Positions 35,330-64,000 of a stretch of 64,000 nt of DNA are shown here, piece by piece. The notes below the pieces were generated by a model, which saw only the letters and a program-made list of their open reading frames with translations, had not been told where the DNA came from and did no database searches. Location: the NCBI GenBank assembly GCA_963281255.1, contig OY725499.1, forward strand, positions 3,491,148 through 3,555,147, written 5' to 3'. The DNA comes from Aphrocallistes beatrix (lineage: Eukaryota; Porifera; Hexactinellida; Sceptrulophora; Aphrocallistidae). The position numbers and the translations under genes are program-made. The first letter of the stretch is position 1. Each line of letters starts with the position of its first letter.

Positions 35330-36723
35330 CTAAACAAAATACCAATACTGAAACTTATGCTATCAAATAGCAACAGAAATAAGTCTTATTTATCAAATTC
35401 ATGCCAAGAATTTATTGTCCGAATGGCGGACACTTCGTCAGAGATATTTAATATGGTTGCAGTTTGTCAGCTATGTTTGACAGCTTAATTGTTATTCAAA
35501 AAATGTTTGTCTTCTTTAATGGTTGCAGGGCTGAGATTGGACTAACTAGGCGTTTCTTAAAAAAACCCTCAACTGGCTAATTTTGAAATATTCCGGAATA
35601 TTGCAAAATCTTAATTTTTGAAAATATTCTACTTAAAGTATCCCGCAGTCTCTGTAAGCAATTTCCAAAAAGGTCAGGAATCCTTGCTACGTCACTGGAT
35701 TGAGGGAGCAGGAATTGCAAGAATAATTACCGTCAGATTGGTACCAACTTCCCGCGTGAGTGGCTCTTCTGCAGATGAGTTTGCTCGCCCTGCTAGCCAG
35801 TGTGACAACTTAAATCTAATCCAATTAGAACAGTACAGGCAATATCATCCTCTTAGAACTTATGCTTTTAAGATTAAGATAAGCAATATAATCAGGGTTG
35901 CCGTGGGAATGACTTTAAGCCTACGGGAATTCCCACATGTGAGAATCTGTGGGATTCTGTGAGGATTCCCACAGAAATCCTGTGGGAAATGGGAATTGAA
36001 ATTCCATTCTCACGGCAACTCTGAAAATAAGTGGATATTGGGCATTCCGATATATTTATTGAAACATATGACAATTCCCCAAATCCCTACATCCATATGC
36101 TTCAGGGTCAACTTTTTGAAAAATAAAGTCGGATTAGATACTAGAATATGTTCCTATTAAGTTCCATGTACTACAGTACACAGGACTGGGGTTGGTTAAC
36201 CGATTTTAGGGCTCGGTTATTCTGGTTTCCTCCAGGGCGGTTATCCGATGTCAATATTAATTGGTGAAAATATCTATTTTTGGACTGATCTTTACCATGA
36301 TATTAAAAAATTAATCATTTTTAGGTATCAAAATCTACTATATGATTATAAAATAGAAATAATATTGTATTATCCAATTTTTAGCAGTGATATTCATGAA
36401 TATCCGTCGAAAAACAACGAAATTACTCTTAATATTTAGAAAATAAAGCAGATCGGATAACCGATCAAAGATTTTCTTAACTGTTAACCGAGATTGAGGT
36501 TAACCGAATCCAGCCTTGCAGTACATTTAATTTCAGAATCAATAAACGAAGTTACTTAGTATAATTACTGCATTAATTAAGTAGAATAATGAATAAACAT
36601 CTTAAACACAGAATGTCTCAGGGAACAGAACAGAGCATGTACAATCTACTGTCAGAAATAATAAAACTATCACATTTATAAAGATAGATAGGGTAGGAGG
36701 ATCTGCTGTAGTAAGAGAGCAGT
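35330..36723. other. Spacer between MEMO1 and the ArfGAP gene 3' end
   Basis: Holds a MITE at 35893-36023 and, at about 36188-36514, a repeat whose ends carry GGTTAACCGA words that also occur near 25375 and 58437. The missing MEMO1 first exon should be here, but I could not recognise it. Confidence 0.4.
35893..36023. mobile_element. hAT-like MITE
   Basis: 131 bp with terminal inverted repeats CAGGGTTGCCGTGGGAATG and CATTCTCACGGCAACTCTG. The flanking octamers AATATAAT and AAAATAAG are similar but not identical, as expected for an aged 8-bp duplication. The interior is rich in GTGGGAATT-like palindromic words. Confidence 0.6.
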
Positions 36724-55137
<18,414 letters not shown>

Positions 55138-55689
55138 CAGTTGTCACAAACAAACAATATCCACTTGAAATGGTACCAATCAATTTTTTTATTTTAAAAA
55201 TGATATCAATTCATTCCAATATATATTAATGAATTGAGTATGAGTTGAATATGCTAACATTTGTAGCACAAACTCCAGAGTAAATTCCTACTAGCTCTAT
55301 AGCCTACACAGGTAATCGATACGAGGAAGGCCAGGACATTCAGTTGTACTTGTGAATAGTTTAATCGGGTCATCCATGGAAGAAATCTAGCAGAGCAAAA
55401 TGCTATGATATACTTTGTTATCTCACTACCTTATTAGGTGAGGATATCAAGTAGGTTGTGATAGTGGGAAGTTAAATTTAATTAATTAGTCAAGGTGCAT
55501 TGTTAAATCTTTTCAAAATCAAACTTTCTTTCGCTACGAGTTATTTTGTTATTTTGTTAGATCATTAGGGGTAGGATAGCTCTTTTTTTCAAAAGAGAGG
55601 GTGCATTGGTTTAAATATCCGTGTTCTATATTATCTGAAATAATACAAACTGCAAGCATTCATAAATCTTAGCAAACATTAATATGAAA
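55138..55689. other. Spacer between EIF2B2 and the BAR-PH-ArfGAP gene
   Basis: 550 bp of AT-rich sequence upstream of the ArfGAP start codon and downstream of the EIF2B2 stop. Nothing recognised. Confidence 0.4.
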
Positions 55690-56769
55690 CTAAAGCTTAT
55701 AATCTTCTTGATGATACAACTCAGTTAGGTACCTATACACATAGAATGGAGCAACTCCCTCCTTCTGATTGATGTAGAGCTGCACCAGGTCTGGAGGGAC
55801 ATAGTCGAACACGGGGTTGTACACCTTCACACCTTTCATCTTGGCGTGATCCCTGGGACTCATAATGTCCACCGGACTGACGCACTTGTTGAAGGAATCG
55901 TGGTTGTAGTAACAGGTGTACTCGGGGGAGAGTTTGTGCATCGCGGCACAGACGATCACAGGCACGGAGTGGAACTTGGCGGCTAATGCGAGTGTGTGCG
56001 CTCCATTCAAAGCCTTCAAGCCGCCATCGGCTAGCACTGAGTGCGTGCCGATGATCACTTTGTTCACGCGAGACATAATCGCGAAGATGGCGCTGTCCAG
56101 GATGAGAGTAGTGTCGATCTTCTCCTCCGCCAGCTTGGCCGCCATTTCCTGTCCCTGATAAGTCGGCGCACACTCAGCTACCATCACTTTAAACGCCCGC
56201 TTCTTGGAAGCTCGCGTGAGGAATGCGAGCACCGTCTTGGAGTAGCCCAGCGTCATAATGATCTCGTTAGCGTGGATGTGCTCATAGGCTTGCTGGGCAA
56301 TGTTCGTGGTGGAGAGGTTGATCTCCTCGATCAGGTCCTGAATGTGGTTTATCACTGTTCCGGGGTCGATCCCCTGCTTGTACTCCTCGTCTACCTCGGG
56401 CTGACTCAGACTCTGCAGGGAGACTGAGTCCATTTCTTCAAGGTTGGTCCCCTTCTGAGTCGCTTGGTACTCCTCCTTCACAAGCTTGAGCACGCGGCGG
56501 ATCACGTTAGCCGTGTGCGTCTCTGAGGGCTGAGCTTCCAGCAGGACGCGGCCGAGGGTCCGCACTTTGTCCAGGAGGTCCTTGGTTGACGACCATCTCG
56601 TCTTGCTGACGAGTTCCCTCACGAGACGCAGCGTGTCCAGAGCCACGACCTGCGAGCTCTTGAACCGGTCTTTGTACTTCAGTTTCTGGATGAGATCCTG
56701 CAGCCCGTCCGATATGTTCTCTAGACTCTTGGGGATGGTTGAGTGGCTACTGTCAACTTCCGCGCACAT
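55690..56769 (-). CDS. EIF2B2: Translation initiation factor eIF2B subunit beta
   Basis: An intronless frame of 359 residues from the chosen start (human about 351). eIF2B is the guanine-nucleotide exchange factor for eIF2 and the target of the integrated stress response; the beta subunit belongs to the regulatory subcomplex that senses phosphorylated eIF2-alpha. Family features are an N-terminal helical half and a Rossmann-like half with Glu-Ile-Ile-Met-Thr-Leu-Gly-Tyr-Ser, Val-Ala-Glu-Cys-Ala-Pro, Asp-Ser-Ala-Ile-Phe-Ala-Ile-Met-Ser-Arg-Val-Asn-Lys-Val, Gly-Thr-His-Ser-Val-Leu-Ala-Asp-Gly-Gly, and a C-terminal Asn-Pro-Val-Phe-Asp-Tyr-Val-Pro-Pro block. The frame is open for 43 more codons upstream, but the outermost of these lie inside a hAT MITE, so translation most likely begins at Met-Cys-Ala-Glu-Val. 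Confidence 0.92.
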   Translation of the reverse strand: MCAEVDSSHSTIPKSLENISDGLQDLIQKLKYKDRFKSSQVVALDTLRLVRELVSKTRWSSTKDLLDKVRTLGRVLLEAQPSETHTANVIRRVLKLVKEEYQATQKGTNLEEMDSVSLQSLSQPEVDEEYKQGIDPGTVINHIQDLIEEINLSTTNIAQQAYEHIHANEIIMTLGYSKTVLAFLTRASKKRAFKVMVAECAPTYQGQEMAAKLAEEKIDTTLILDSAIFAIMSRVNKVIIGTHSVLADGGLKALNGAHTLALAAKFHSVPVIVCAAMHKLSPEYTCYYNHDSFNKCVSPVDIMSPRDHAKMKGVKVYNPVFDYVPPDLVQLYINQKEGVAPFYVYRYLTELYHQEDYKL

Positions 56770-57213
56770 TCTGAGACGATGGCTACACTGGAAGAGAAAC
56801 AGAATTTTAGAAACTTGATGCGGAGAACTTCGTAATTCAATATGGGATATGGGTACAATCAGGGGCGCCCGCCGAACTTTTCGAAATATATGGGCCATTT
56901 TGGAGTTCTAGGGGGGCTCAGCCCTAAAATTTGTATTGCGTATATGGGCTATCTTCGAATCCAGGGGGGGCTCGAGCCCCCCCGGGTTCGGCCCCTATGG
57001 GTACAATTATAGAATCTGACACCCCAAACTATATTAAGCTGAGGTATTTAAAATATTTTAGCGCATGCGCTAAAATATTTTAAATATATGATTAAGCTAT
57101 GTCTTTAAAACAAGCGAAGCGCTTGTAGTTTATTATAACAGTCAATAATCTATTAATTAATTGAGTCTGTGTTTAAGAGAATTTATCTTTTAATCTGAAG
57201 TTATATTCACAAT
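56770..57213. other. EIF2B2 upstream spacer with hAT MITE
   Basis: Contains the MITE at 56860-56999 and a short palindrome around 57060-57090 (AAATATTTTAGCGCATGCGC and its complement). It must include the EIF2B2 promoter. Confidence 0.4.
56860..56999. mobile_element. hAT-type MITE with perfect 8-bp duplication, second copy
   Basis: 140 bp, flanked by the exact octamer GGTACAAT (56852-56859 and 57000-57007). It is inverted relative to 7210-7354: it starts CAGGGGCGCC and ends GGTTCGGCCCCTATG, with the same GGCTCGAGCC palindrome and TTTTCGAAATAT-type interior. It lies 91 bp upstream of the EIF2B2 start codon. Confidence 0.8.
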
Positions 57214-58789
57214 CTATTTCTTGGATTTTTCCACCACTTCTCTCTTCAGTTGAGCAGCCAAGGCCTTTCTAAACTTCCTCGCTTCTTCAGCTTTACTTTT
57301 CTCATTCTCACTGTCCACGAGAGGGGGGAGAGTGCCACTGGGAGGAACGGAGAGAGAAACTGGGGGCAGATTGCTTTCTTGTGTTTGTTGCTTCTGTTCT
57401 CTCTCCGTCTTTCTTTGTGAGCGTAAGAGATCGCGTTGCTTTTTGAAATAATCTTCTCGTCTGGTGAAATCCTCCCTCGTTGGTGGTCTCTACATAAGAT
57501 AATGTGCTGTAACTCAGAGTTGAATCTTCAGAGAGGTTGCACTGATTTGATAGAAATGGTTACGAAACATTAGCTATTTGAAATGTGATGAAATAATTGG
57601 AATTGTTTGGCTCTTCCATTATGCTTGTTCTTGTTTTTAAAGGAAATTTCGCAGTTACATTTAACCCCAAAACTCCACACAATACGTAACTTAAAACTTT
57701 ATTATTACTGTTGGGTATGAATAACCTGGATTTGTGAGTCAGTCTCTTTGGTTGACTTCCAGATCTGTTGCTGGTCCTTAGCATACTCCATCCATTGTTT
57801 AGTCAGTTCCTCAGCAGGACAGCTCTCCAACTCTCCAACTCTCAGCTCCTCAGCTACGTTAGCATCCTCATCCACCAATTCTTTAGAACGCACCTCTCTA
57901 TCCAGTTCTAGTCCTGGAGAAATTAAAACCTGGGTTGCGTCAGTTATTCTTGACTCTTCTCCAAATTCTAGATTTGATGCAATTTTTTCTTCGCTAATCT
58001 CAGTTTCTATCTGTGTGTCTGCATTTTCAACGATCAATTCTTTAGAATGGATTTGGGTATTTTCCGCTGACTTCATAGTATCTGTGTTGATCTCGCTTGG
58101 CTGTGAAATCGGAGAATCGGGGCGTGGTTCAGTTTCTATTTCAGATGCAGGAACCTGATTTTCCGAACTGCTGGAGACTTCATCGCACTGCACGGTAGGA
58201 GTTCCTACCGAATCAGTCTCAGCTGTGACGTGAGAAAGAGTCAGAGGAACTGAATGGGAAGTGAGACTGTCGAGGCTGGGATACAATCTTGTCTGATTAT
58301 TCTGGAAATCTACAAGCAAAGCACGAACAAATCCAGCAGAGTTAGTGCTTCTCTAAATCCCTGAAATAAAAAATATTGCCGAGGCTGAGTATATATTTTC
58401 TACGATTTTCAAAGTTAGAACGTGGCAAGCTGAATTCGGTTAACCGACTGGAAGAAATCGAAATAACCGAGCCCTAAGTCCCTGAATGTGGTTTACAATA
58501 AAACCACTGTAACTGTACAAGGGTACAATTATGAAAAAGTAGCAAATTCTCTCTCTACTCTAGTAGGACAAACCTGTCGGTAGGGCAGTGTGAGGCTCTA
58601 TCGGATCTGATATTGTGACACGTTCCATTTGTATTTGTGATTCTCTCAGCTCAATTCCCAAATTGACCTTGAGCGCTTGTTGCTGCTCCCTCACTGCCTC
58701 TTCAAACTGTTGAGGGTTTGTGGACAAATCCTTTACAAATGTCTCTACGTCTTCATCGGCCACAAGCTGCACTGGTCGTATTCCATCTT
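57214..58789 (-). CDS. 3' exons of a coiled-coil gene, possibly CFAP36
   Basis: Three phase-matched minus-strand exons: 58574-58789, 57726-58309 and 57214-57489. The first is acidic and helical (Asp-Glu-Asp-Val-Glu-Thr-Phe-Val). The second is a long disordered Glu/Ser/Thr-rich stretch. The third ends the protein with Arg-Arg-Glu-Asp-Tyr-Phe-Lys-Lys-Gln-Arg-Asp-Leu-Leu and, near the C-terminus, Leu-Ala-Ala-Gln-Leu-Lys-Arg-Glu-Val-Val. That pairing of blocks resembles the C-terminus of CFAP36 (CCDC104), a BART-domain ciliary protein that binds ARL3. The N-terminal BART domain was not found: the 58574-58789 exon begins in phase 1, so at least one upstream exon is missing from this annotation. 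The family assignment is a weak inference. Confidence 0.4.
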
Positions 58790-61700
58790 CTGTCAAACAA
58801 ATTGAAAAGCATAAAGGTTGAATGAAATAATTAATCTAATACTTAAGTGGAATTCTACGTACATCTTAATATACCATATTAACTGTAATACTGTTTCATT
58901 TCTACCCTAAATTCTGCAAAATAGCCCGACGGACGAAACAGATTGCATACATCCCAAGTGACTAGTATTTTGAGTTCAAACCGCCTGATTATAAAATTTA
59001 CAAAATTCTTTTTCTCAATATTAACAATTGCTCGTTCAATCTAATAATGCTTACTTTATGCAATAAATTAACTACTTTGGACAGCAATTTATAGCCTAAT
59101 TTTAAAAATCTAGACCTTTTTATTATATGGTGATGACCAGCATTCTTGCAAGATTGGAGTCTAGCTTAAGGATAGAGTATACAATACATCCTCTATAGGA
59201 GCTGCAATTAAAACAAACAAAATGAGTTGAGTATTGATGTATAAGATTTAAATTTAAAAAATTATTAATTCTTGGTTAATTAAATCGTATTTTAGTCAAT
59301 ATTATTGTAGCTTTTAAAATGGTCGCTATATTAATCAAAACACCGTATCTTATCCATAGTCTCCTGCTACTGGTATTTCAACTAATTCCAATTATGTAAT
59401 ATAGTAAGTAAACAAAAGCAAGGAAGTAACCATTAATTCGTCATCGAATATTCTAGAATAAAATAGAGGAGGACTTAAAATTAAGCATGATTTAAACATA
59501 TGATTGATTATGTCCATACATCAGTGTTTAAGATAACAACAGTAGACCAATACATCATCTATGCTCTTATCAAAACTTACACCTCAGTATCTTCACTTTC
59601 ATTTGCCCACGCGGAACAATAGTCTTTTCATATTAAATAATAAATATTGCGAAGCAATTATGCAACTAACATTATGAAATATAATCTGTGTAAGGAAAGT
59701 TCTAGATTAGATAGTGCTTACTAGCAACAGACACTAGAAGCTCTAGCTAGTTTTTTATAACGCTGTAATTGTTATTTTTTAGATCAAAAGTTGGTTGACT
59801 CATATGTTGCACAACAAAGTCTTTTGATGACTGAACGAACATAAACCGATCAATATTATTTTTACAACTGTAAATGGATTGTAGTTTAAGATGTTTCAAG
59901 GATTTTTTTAGCTAATGGATAGAGTAACAATTGAAAAATATTTGTAAAAATCTTCGATACTGCGGCATTCAAGATCTAAAACTCAATCCCTATACTAATC
60001 GTTAGGGGAGCGAAGAATGATCCTTAAATAATATAATAAAAATGTGTAAAAATATTGTTTATATGTATAGAATTTGATGCTAGACTCATCACTCAACACA
60101 TACTACATATCAATACTCATTGTGCTAGTATCTCAACCAATTTAGAGAAACAAATAATTTCCCATTTTAATAAAGTATAAGATAAATGTGGAAGGCCAGA
60201 GTTACTTCCCAGATAGAAAAAAAGTTAAATTGAAACAAAGGAAATGCAAGGGGCGTATATAACGAAAGAGTTCTTGACCTTTTTCATGATTATATGATCA
60301 TATGCAAGGCCGTAGTCACCAGGTGTGAAGTGGTTAGGTTGAAACCAGTCCGATCGTACAAAATAGTCCCTTTTAAGGCGAAATTGGTCAAAAGTGGTCA
60401 GGTTGAAACCGGACCAACCGGACCGGTGGTTACGGCCCTGATATAGTGTACGTAGGTGAGGAGTTCCAGCTATCAATCCCTCTTCTTTAATTTCAGGGGC
60501 CACTTTCAGTAAAATAATCAAATGATTCGTTGTTTAGATTTGATATGCTGAGTGGTCAAAAATGAATCATTAATCAGATGATAATTAGCAATCATTATTA
60601 CGAAAAACAGAAAACAACATTACATTAGGAGTTTTACTTTCACTTTACACATGAATTATTATATTAATATTATATCATGGTATTCACGAAACCTTTGTAA
60701 GAACAAATACAGTGTAGACAGTAGTATAGTGCTTGATCATTAACTTGACGCAGATAAAATTAGCTTGCAGGAATAATACATAAAGATATGCATCCATATG
60801 TTTTATGCCCCTCTATGTGCAATTTGTCTTTAAAGCTTTTTTCATTTTTTCAACAATTTGCAAAATATTCATTTATTTAACTAGATAGTAGTTAATCTTA
60901 AATATAATCTAGTGGGCAAATATAAAACGCATTCTTTATCATCCTTTATTCTTTATGAATGTCTTTTCGATATAATACCCGAGTTTACTGCAGATACAAC
61001 ATAAACTTTGTTCGTTCGTAATAAATCACGGTGACTGTTGGAAAGGTCAATTATTATAGATGAACAAGGGCCTCAAATTCTGTAATTGTAGCCAGTGGCA
61101 TTCCTAGCCATCACTAACCTATAAGGTTGAACATCTTTAATTAAAACAACATAATTTGTGGTTGTAAATGTAGGTATGTTTCTTATTAATTCGAATCAAT
61201 TTGTGAATCATTCAACATATTGCTGCCTTTGATGATGAAAAAGTGAAATAGCTAGCAATTTCCTCGTATGTGGAAAGAGTACAACACACGCCTAGTTTGT
61301 AAATCAAAGGAAATGTTACTTGATCTGATCACATTAATTGAATTAATCATTATGGAACTTGTCATCATATGGAGGCAGATCAACATGAAAAGTCAGGTAT
61401 TTCGTCTGTGGTGCGATGTATGGAAATAAATTATGATGATCTCTCATTTTCAGCATATTTTAAAGAAATCATATGTACCGTATATACGAAGGTATGTATG
61501 ATGTTAAGACGTAAGGACATTCCTCAAATAGGCTGATCCGTGACCTACGTTATATAGCTGATCGTACACGCTTCATTCCATGTAAACAAGTGCCTGAGAA
61601 ATCTACATAAGTATCTGAGGCACATATTTTGAAAATATTTTTCGGTATCAAACAAGTACGTAGTGCAGAGGTTCCATTCGAAGTAACGATGTATATGAGA

Positions 61701-61910
61701 AATTTATACACAAACATATCTAAAATGTTTGTTAGAAAATCGTTTTCGTATTTATCAAGTAGTGCCAAATCAGGATCAAAGGTAATATTAAAATTAACAA
61801 GAAAGATATATTGCGTTAATTAGTAGTTGAAATATAGTTACAATGGGAATTATGGGATTATTAATGTGTTTTTCAATAGCAATCATTTTATGTTTTCTGT
61901 ATTTTGACAG
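58790..61910. other. Long spacer, one MITE and no supported gene
   Basis: 3.1 kb of AT-rich sequence. Missing 5' exons of the gene at 57214-58789 and of the streptavidin-like gene may lie here. One open stretch ending at 61771 before a GTAATA donor would join the streptavidin-like exon in phase but shows no signal peptide, so I do not call it. Confidence 0.35.
60305..60440. mobile_element. MITE with CAAGGCCGTAGTCACC ends
   Basis: 136 bp; the left end CAAGGCCGTAGTCACC and the right end GGTGGTTACGGCCCTG are inverted repeats with few mismatches. GGTTGAAACC occurs twice inside. I could not find a clear target duplication. Confidence 0.5.
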
Positions 61911-63699
61911 GAAGATACAACCTTGGTTGGGTATTACAGAAATGAACTGGGCTCCTGCATGGAAATAACGTCAGCAGAAGATGGCTACATCAAAGGCTGT
62001 TATGGATCTAAAGTAGGAACAGCATTTAAATACCCACTGATCGGACAGTATGATAAGGATGTGACCGCCAATGCCATTGGATGGGTTGTCTCCTATCAAA
62101 CGGCTAACAGCACTGCAGCCTGGACAGGACAAGTGATACAGGACGGTAGTGGCACTTACAGTCTGTCACATAAAAATTGAGAAAAATCTTTATTAGTATT
62201 CTACCATAATTAGCATCCATTAGAAGTACAGAAGCTTCAATACAAATGCATTTACTTAGCGATATACTCTATTAGCTCTACTCAGAAACAAATTTGGCTA
62301 TCCCACAATTGATTGATAATGACTAGTAAGACCACCTACATTATTTTTGATGACGTCATTTACTTTATTTTCTTACTATATTTCGTTTAAACTTTATTAG
62401 CTGATTGTGAACTCATTTCTATTAGTTATGGATCAGAAACAGATTCGTGAGGCTATTGATGTTCTCCTAAAGCGTGGTCAACTTTCAATGAAAGCTATAT
62501 CCAATTCTTTGGGTGTTAGTTTGTCCACTGTATATAGGGTAAAGTCCAGGATTTCCAAGAGCGTAGGATTGGGACGCAAGAAAGGGTCTGGCAGGCCACC
62601 TCGGCTTAGGCTTTCTATTCAGAGAAGTTTGGCCCAGCAAATCAAGCATAAGCCATACTTATCCTTGCGTTCCTTAGCCAATCTTGCTCCCGGTAGGCCA
62701 TCGTATGAGACAGTTCGGCGAGCCTTAAAAAGACTAGATTATAAGAAGAACTATCCATCTAATCCTCCTCTAGTTAGTGAAACGAATCGTATCTATCGGG
62801 TAAAATGGGCTAGGAAGAACAAATATCCTAAAAAGTTCTGGTATCGAACAATATTCGCAGATGAGATGTCTATCTGGCTCTCTAGAGGGAAAATAAAAAT
62901 GTGGACAAAGTCTAACAAAATTCGCGTTGTCCCAACAACCAAACATGTCCCTAAAATCAATGTATGGGCGGCATTTAGCTCGATGGGAACGTTTCCACTA
63001 TGCATTTTTACAGAGAATATGAATAGTGAGATGTTCATAAGCATACTAGAAGGATTTACTAAGACAGGCGGATGTTTTTCACCAGAACGAGTGGCGTTTG
63101 GCCATGGACAATGACCCTAAGCACACCGCCAAAGTTACCAAGGAATTTATTGCAAAGAACATACCTCAACAGCTACCCTGGCCATCACAAAGCCCTGATT
63201 TGAATCCCATTGAAAACTTATTTGGTTGGGTAAAGCAAGAGCTTTCAAAAAAAGGTCCTAGAACTGTCAAGGAACTTAAGAAGGAGTTAGAAATTCTATG
63301 GTCAAATATAAGTCCCGATTTCCTGCAGCCATACATTAATTCAATGCCACGTCGCTGCCAGATGGTAATTGAATCAGGCGGATTTCCAATAAAGTATTGA
63401 TCAGGAATGTATTGCCAATATTTAGTGATAACCATTCAATGATAAAGCGAGTAATGTAATCGCATCATACAAATTAGCTTTTCTCAATTTTTATGTGTGA
63501 CAGACTGTATATCCACACGACATGGTTGCTCGCACAGTCATCGACAGAGTCGGACTTGTGGGAATCCACTAACGTAGGATGTGACCTTTTCACAAAGTTC
63601 TGCATCGAAGACCAGGCTAGCTACAAAGCACCAGTAAGTGTGTGTCCTCGCCATTCTAGCATCCCAAAATCTGTTCTGGAAAAGGAGAAGAAGAAGTAG
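61911..63699 (+). CDS. Streptavidin/avidin-like biotin-binding protein (5' end not resolved)
   Basis: Two exons, 61911 to about 62164 and 63504-63699. Together they encode nearly the whole avidin beta-barrel: Asn-Glu-Leu-Gly-Ser-Cys-Met near the start, Gly-Cys-Tyr-Gly-Ser-Lys-Val-Gly, Ile-Gly-Trp-Val-Val, Ala-Ala-Trp-Thr-Gly-Gln, Thr-Thr-Trp-Leu-Leu and Leu-Trp-Glu-Ser-Thr-Asn-Val-Gly-Cys-Asp-Leu-Phe-Thr-Lys. Compared with streptavidin, the biotin contacts Asn23, Ser27, Tyr43, Ser45, Trp79, Trp92, Trp108, Trp120 and Asp128 all have counterparts; chicken avidin has Asn at the last position. A Lys-rich tail follows. The family binds biotin as a tetramer, often for defence or storage. The donor of the first exon (TCT then GTCACA) is a weak match, chosen because it keeps phase. 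The start codon and signal peptide are not located. Confidence 0.75.
62428..63400 (+). pseudogene. Tc1-like DD34E transposase with one frameshift
   Basis: A transposase inside the streptavidin-like gene's intron, in the same orientation. It has an N-terminal helix-turn-helix (Ser-Met-Lys-Ala-Ile-Ser ... Ser-Thr-Val-Tyr-Arg), a Gly-Arg-Pro-Pro AT-hook-like linker, and catalytic Asp in Phe-Ala-Asp-Glu, Asp in Asp-Asn-Asp-Pro-Lys-His and Glu in Pro-Ile-Glu-Asn-Leu. The second and third are separated by 34 residues, as in the Tc1 group. A single frameshift near 63075-63100, just before the second Asp, breaks the frame, so this copy should be inactive. About 330 codons is normal Tc1 length. I could not identify terminal inverted repeats or TA boundaries by eye. 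Confidence 0.85.
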
Positions 63700-63832
63700 C
63701 ATTAGTTAACTGATGTTAGTTTAGATATCTTGGTCATTAGGATTGCAAATAGTGTGTAGTAGTTCTAGGTTATGTATTGTGACGTATGTATGCACTAATA
63801 AAAGCGTGCTTATAATATATCATAGCTTACTG

Positions 63833-63996
63833 CAGCGGTTTCCAAACTTTTTTCACTGTGGACCCCTTATATCAATTTTCTTATATTCTGTGGACCCCCT
63901 CCTATTAACCGTAATACAAAATTCGAATCCTGTGGACCCCCTGATATCTTCTGTGGACCACTAAGGGGTCCATGGACCCCAGGTTGGGAACCACTG
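63833..63996. mobile_element. Short hAT-type element at the window edge
   Basis: 164 bp with ends CAGCGGTTTCCAAAC and GTTGGGAACCACTG. The interior is built from GTGGACCCC repeats. The octamer before it is GCTTACTG, and the four bases after it, at the window end, are GCTT, so an 8-bp target duplication is cut by the edge. Confidence 0.7.
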
Positions 63997-64000
63997 GCTT

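Noticed and set aside
56770-56898. N-terminal extension of EIF2B2 by 43 residues
   Set aside because: The outer codons are part of a hAT MITE and have no counterpart in the family; the inner Met gives the normal length.
60225-60521. 98-codon minus-strand frame
   Set aside because: It is mostly made of the MITE at 60305-60440.
61629-61771. Possible first exon of the streptavidin-like gene
   Set aside because: It ends at a phase-compatible GTAATA donor, but its sequence has no signal peptide and no avidin similarity, so support is too weak.

Overview
The window is nuclear DNA of an animal (metazoan). The evidence is spliceosomal GT-AG introns (many of 40-120 bp), animal-type genes (MEMO1, CFAP65, SLC52, PGAP1, HACD3, BAR-PH-ArfGAP), an AT-rich background and dense miniature DNA transposons. 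CFAP65 shows that the organism builds motile cilia or flagella. Nothing pins down the phylum; an invertebrate is the most likely source.

Layout, left to right. 1-172 (-) is the first exon of a secreted protein cut by the window edge. 481-2859 (-) is intronless PGAP1. 3768-6243 (+) is a seven-exon gene I do not recognise. 8625-11087 (+) is an eight-exon PP1 catalytic subunit. 12354-16555 (+) holds two tandem GT10 fucosyltransferase paralogues separated by nested transposons. 17847-18953 (-) is a START-domain protein. 20395-23669 (-) is HACD3, whose intron carries a hAT foldback element with a perfect 8-bp target-site duplication. 24234-26698 (-) is cytosolic TrpRS. 27829-35329 (-) is MEMO1, whose 5.7-kb intron holds a tandem tRNA-like array and a 66-bp minisatellite. 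36724-55137 (-) reads best as one BAR-PH-ArfGAP gene whose 13.3-kb intron contains three single-exon genes: a TCF20/RAI1-like ePHD protein (-), CFAP65 (-) and an SLC52 riboflavin transporter (+). 55690-56769 (-) is intronless EIF2B2. 57214-58789 (-) is the 3' part of a gene that may be CFAP36. 61911-63699 (+) is a streptavidin-like gene with a frameshifted Tc1 transposase copy in its intron. A short hAT element fills the right edge.

The genes are unrelated housekeeping and ciliary genes, not a pathway cluster. Two features stand out. Some genes are intron-rich and others wholly intronless, with three intronless genes apparently lodged in one host intron. Non-autonomous elements are also very varied: hAT type with 8-bp duplications, a piggyBac-like type with TTAA, several TA-flanked pogo/mariner-like families, and a dispersed GC-rich hairpin repeat. 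Exon borders were set by hand from splice consensus, phase and protein similarity, so they may be off by a few bases where noted.
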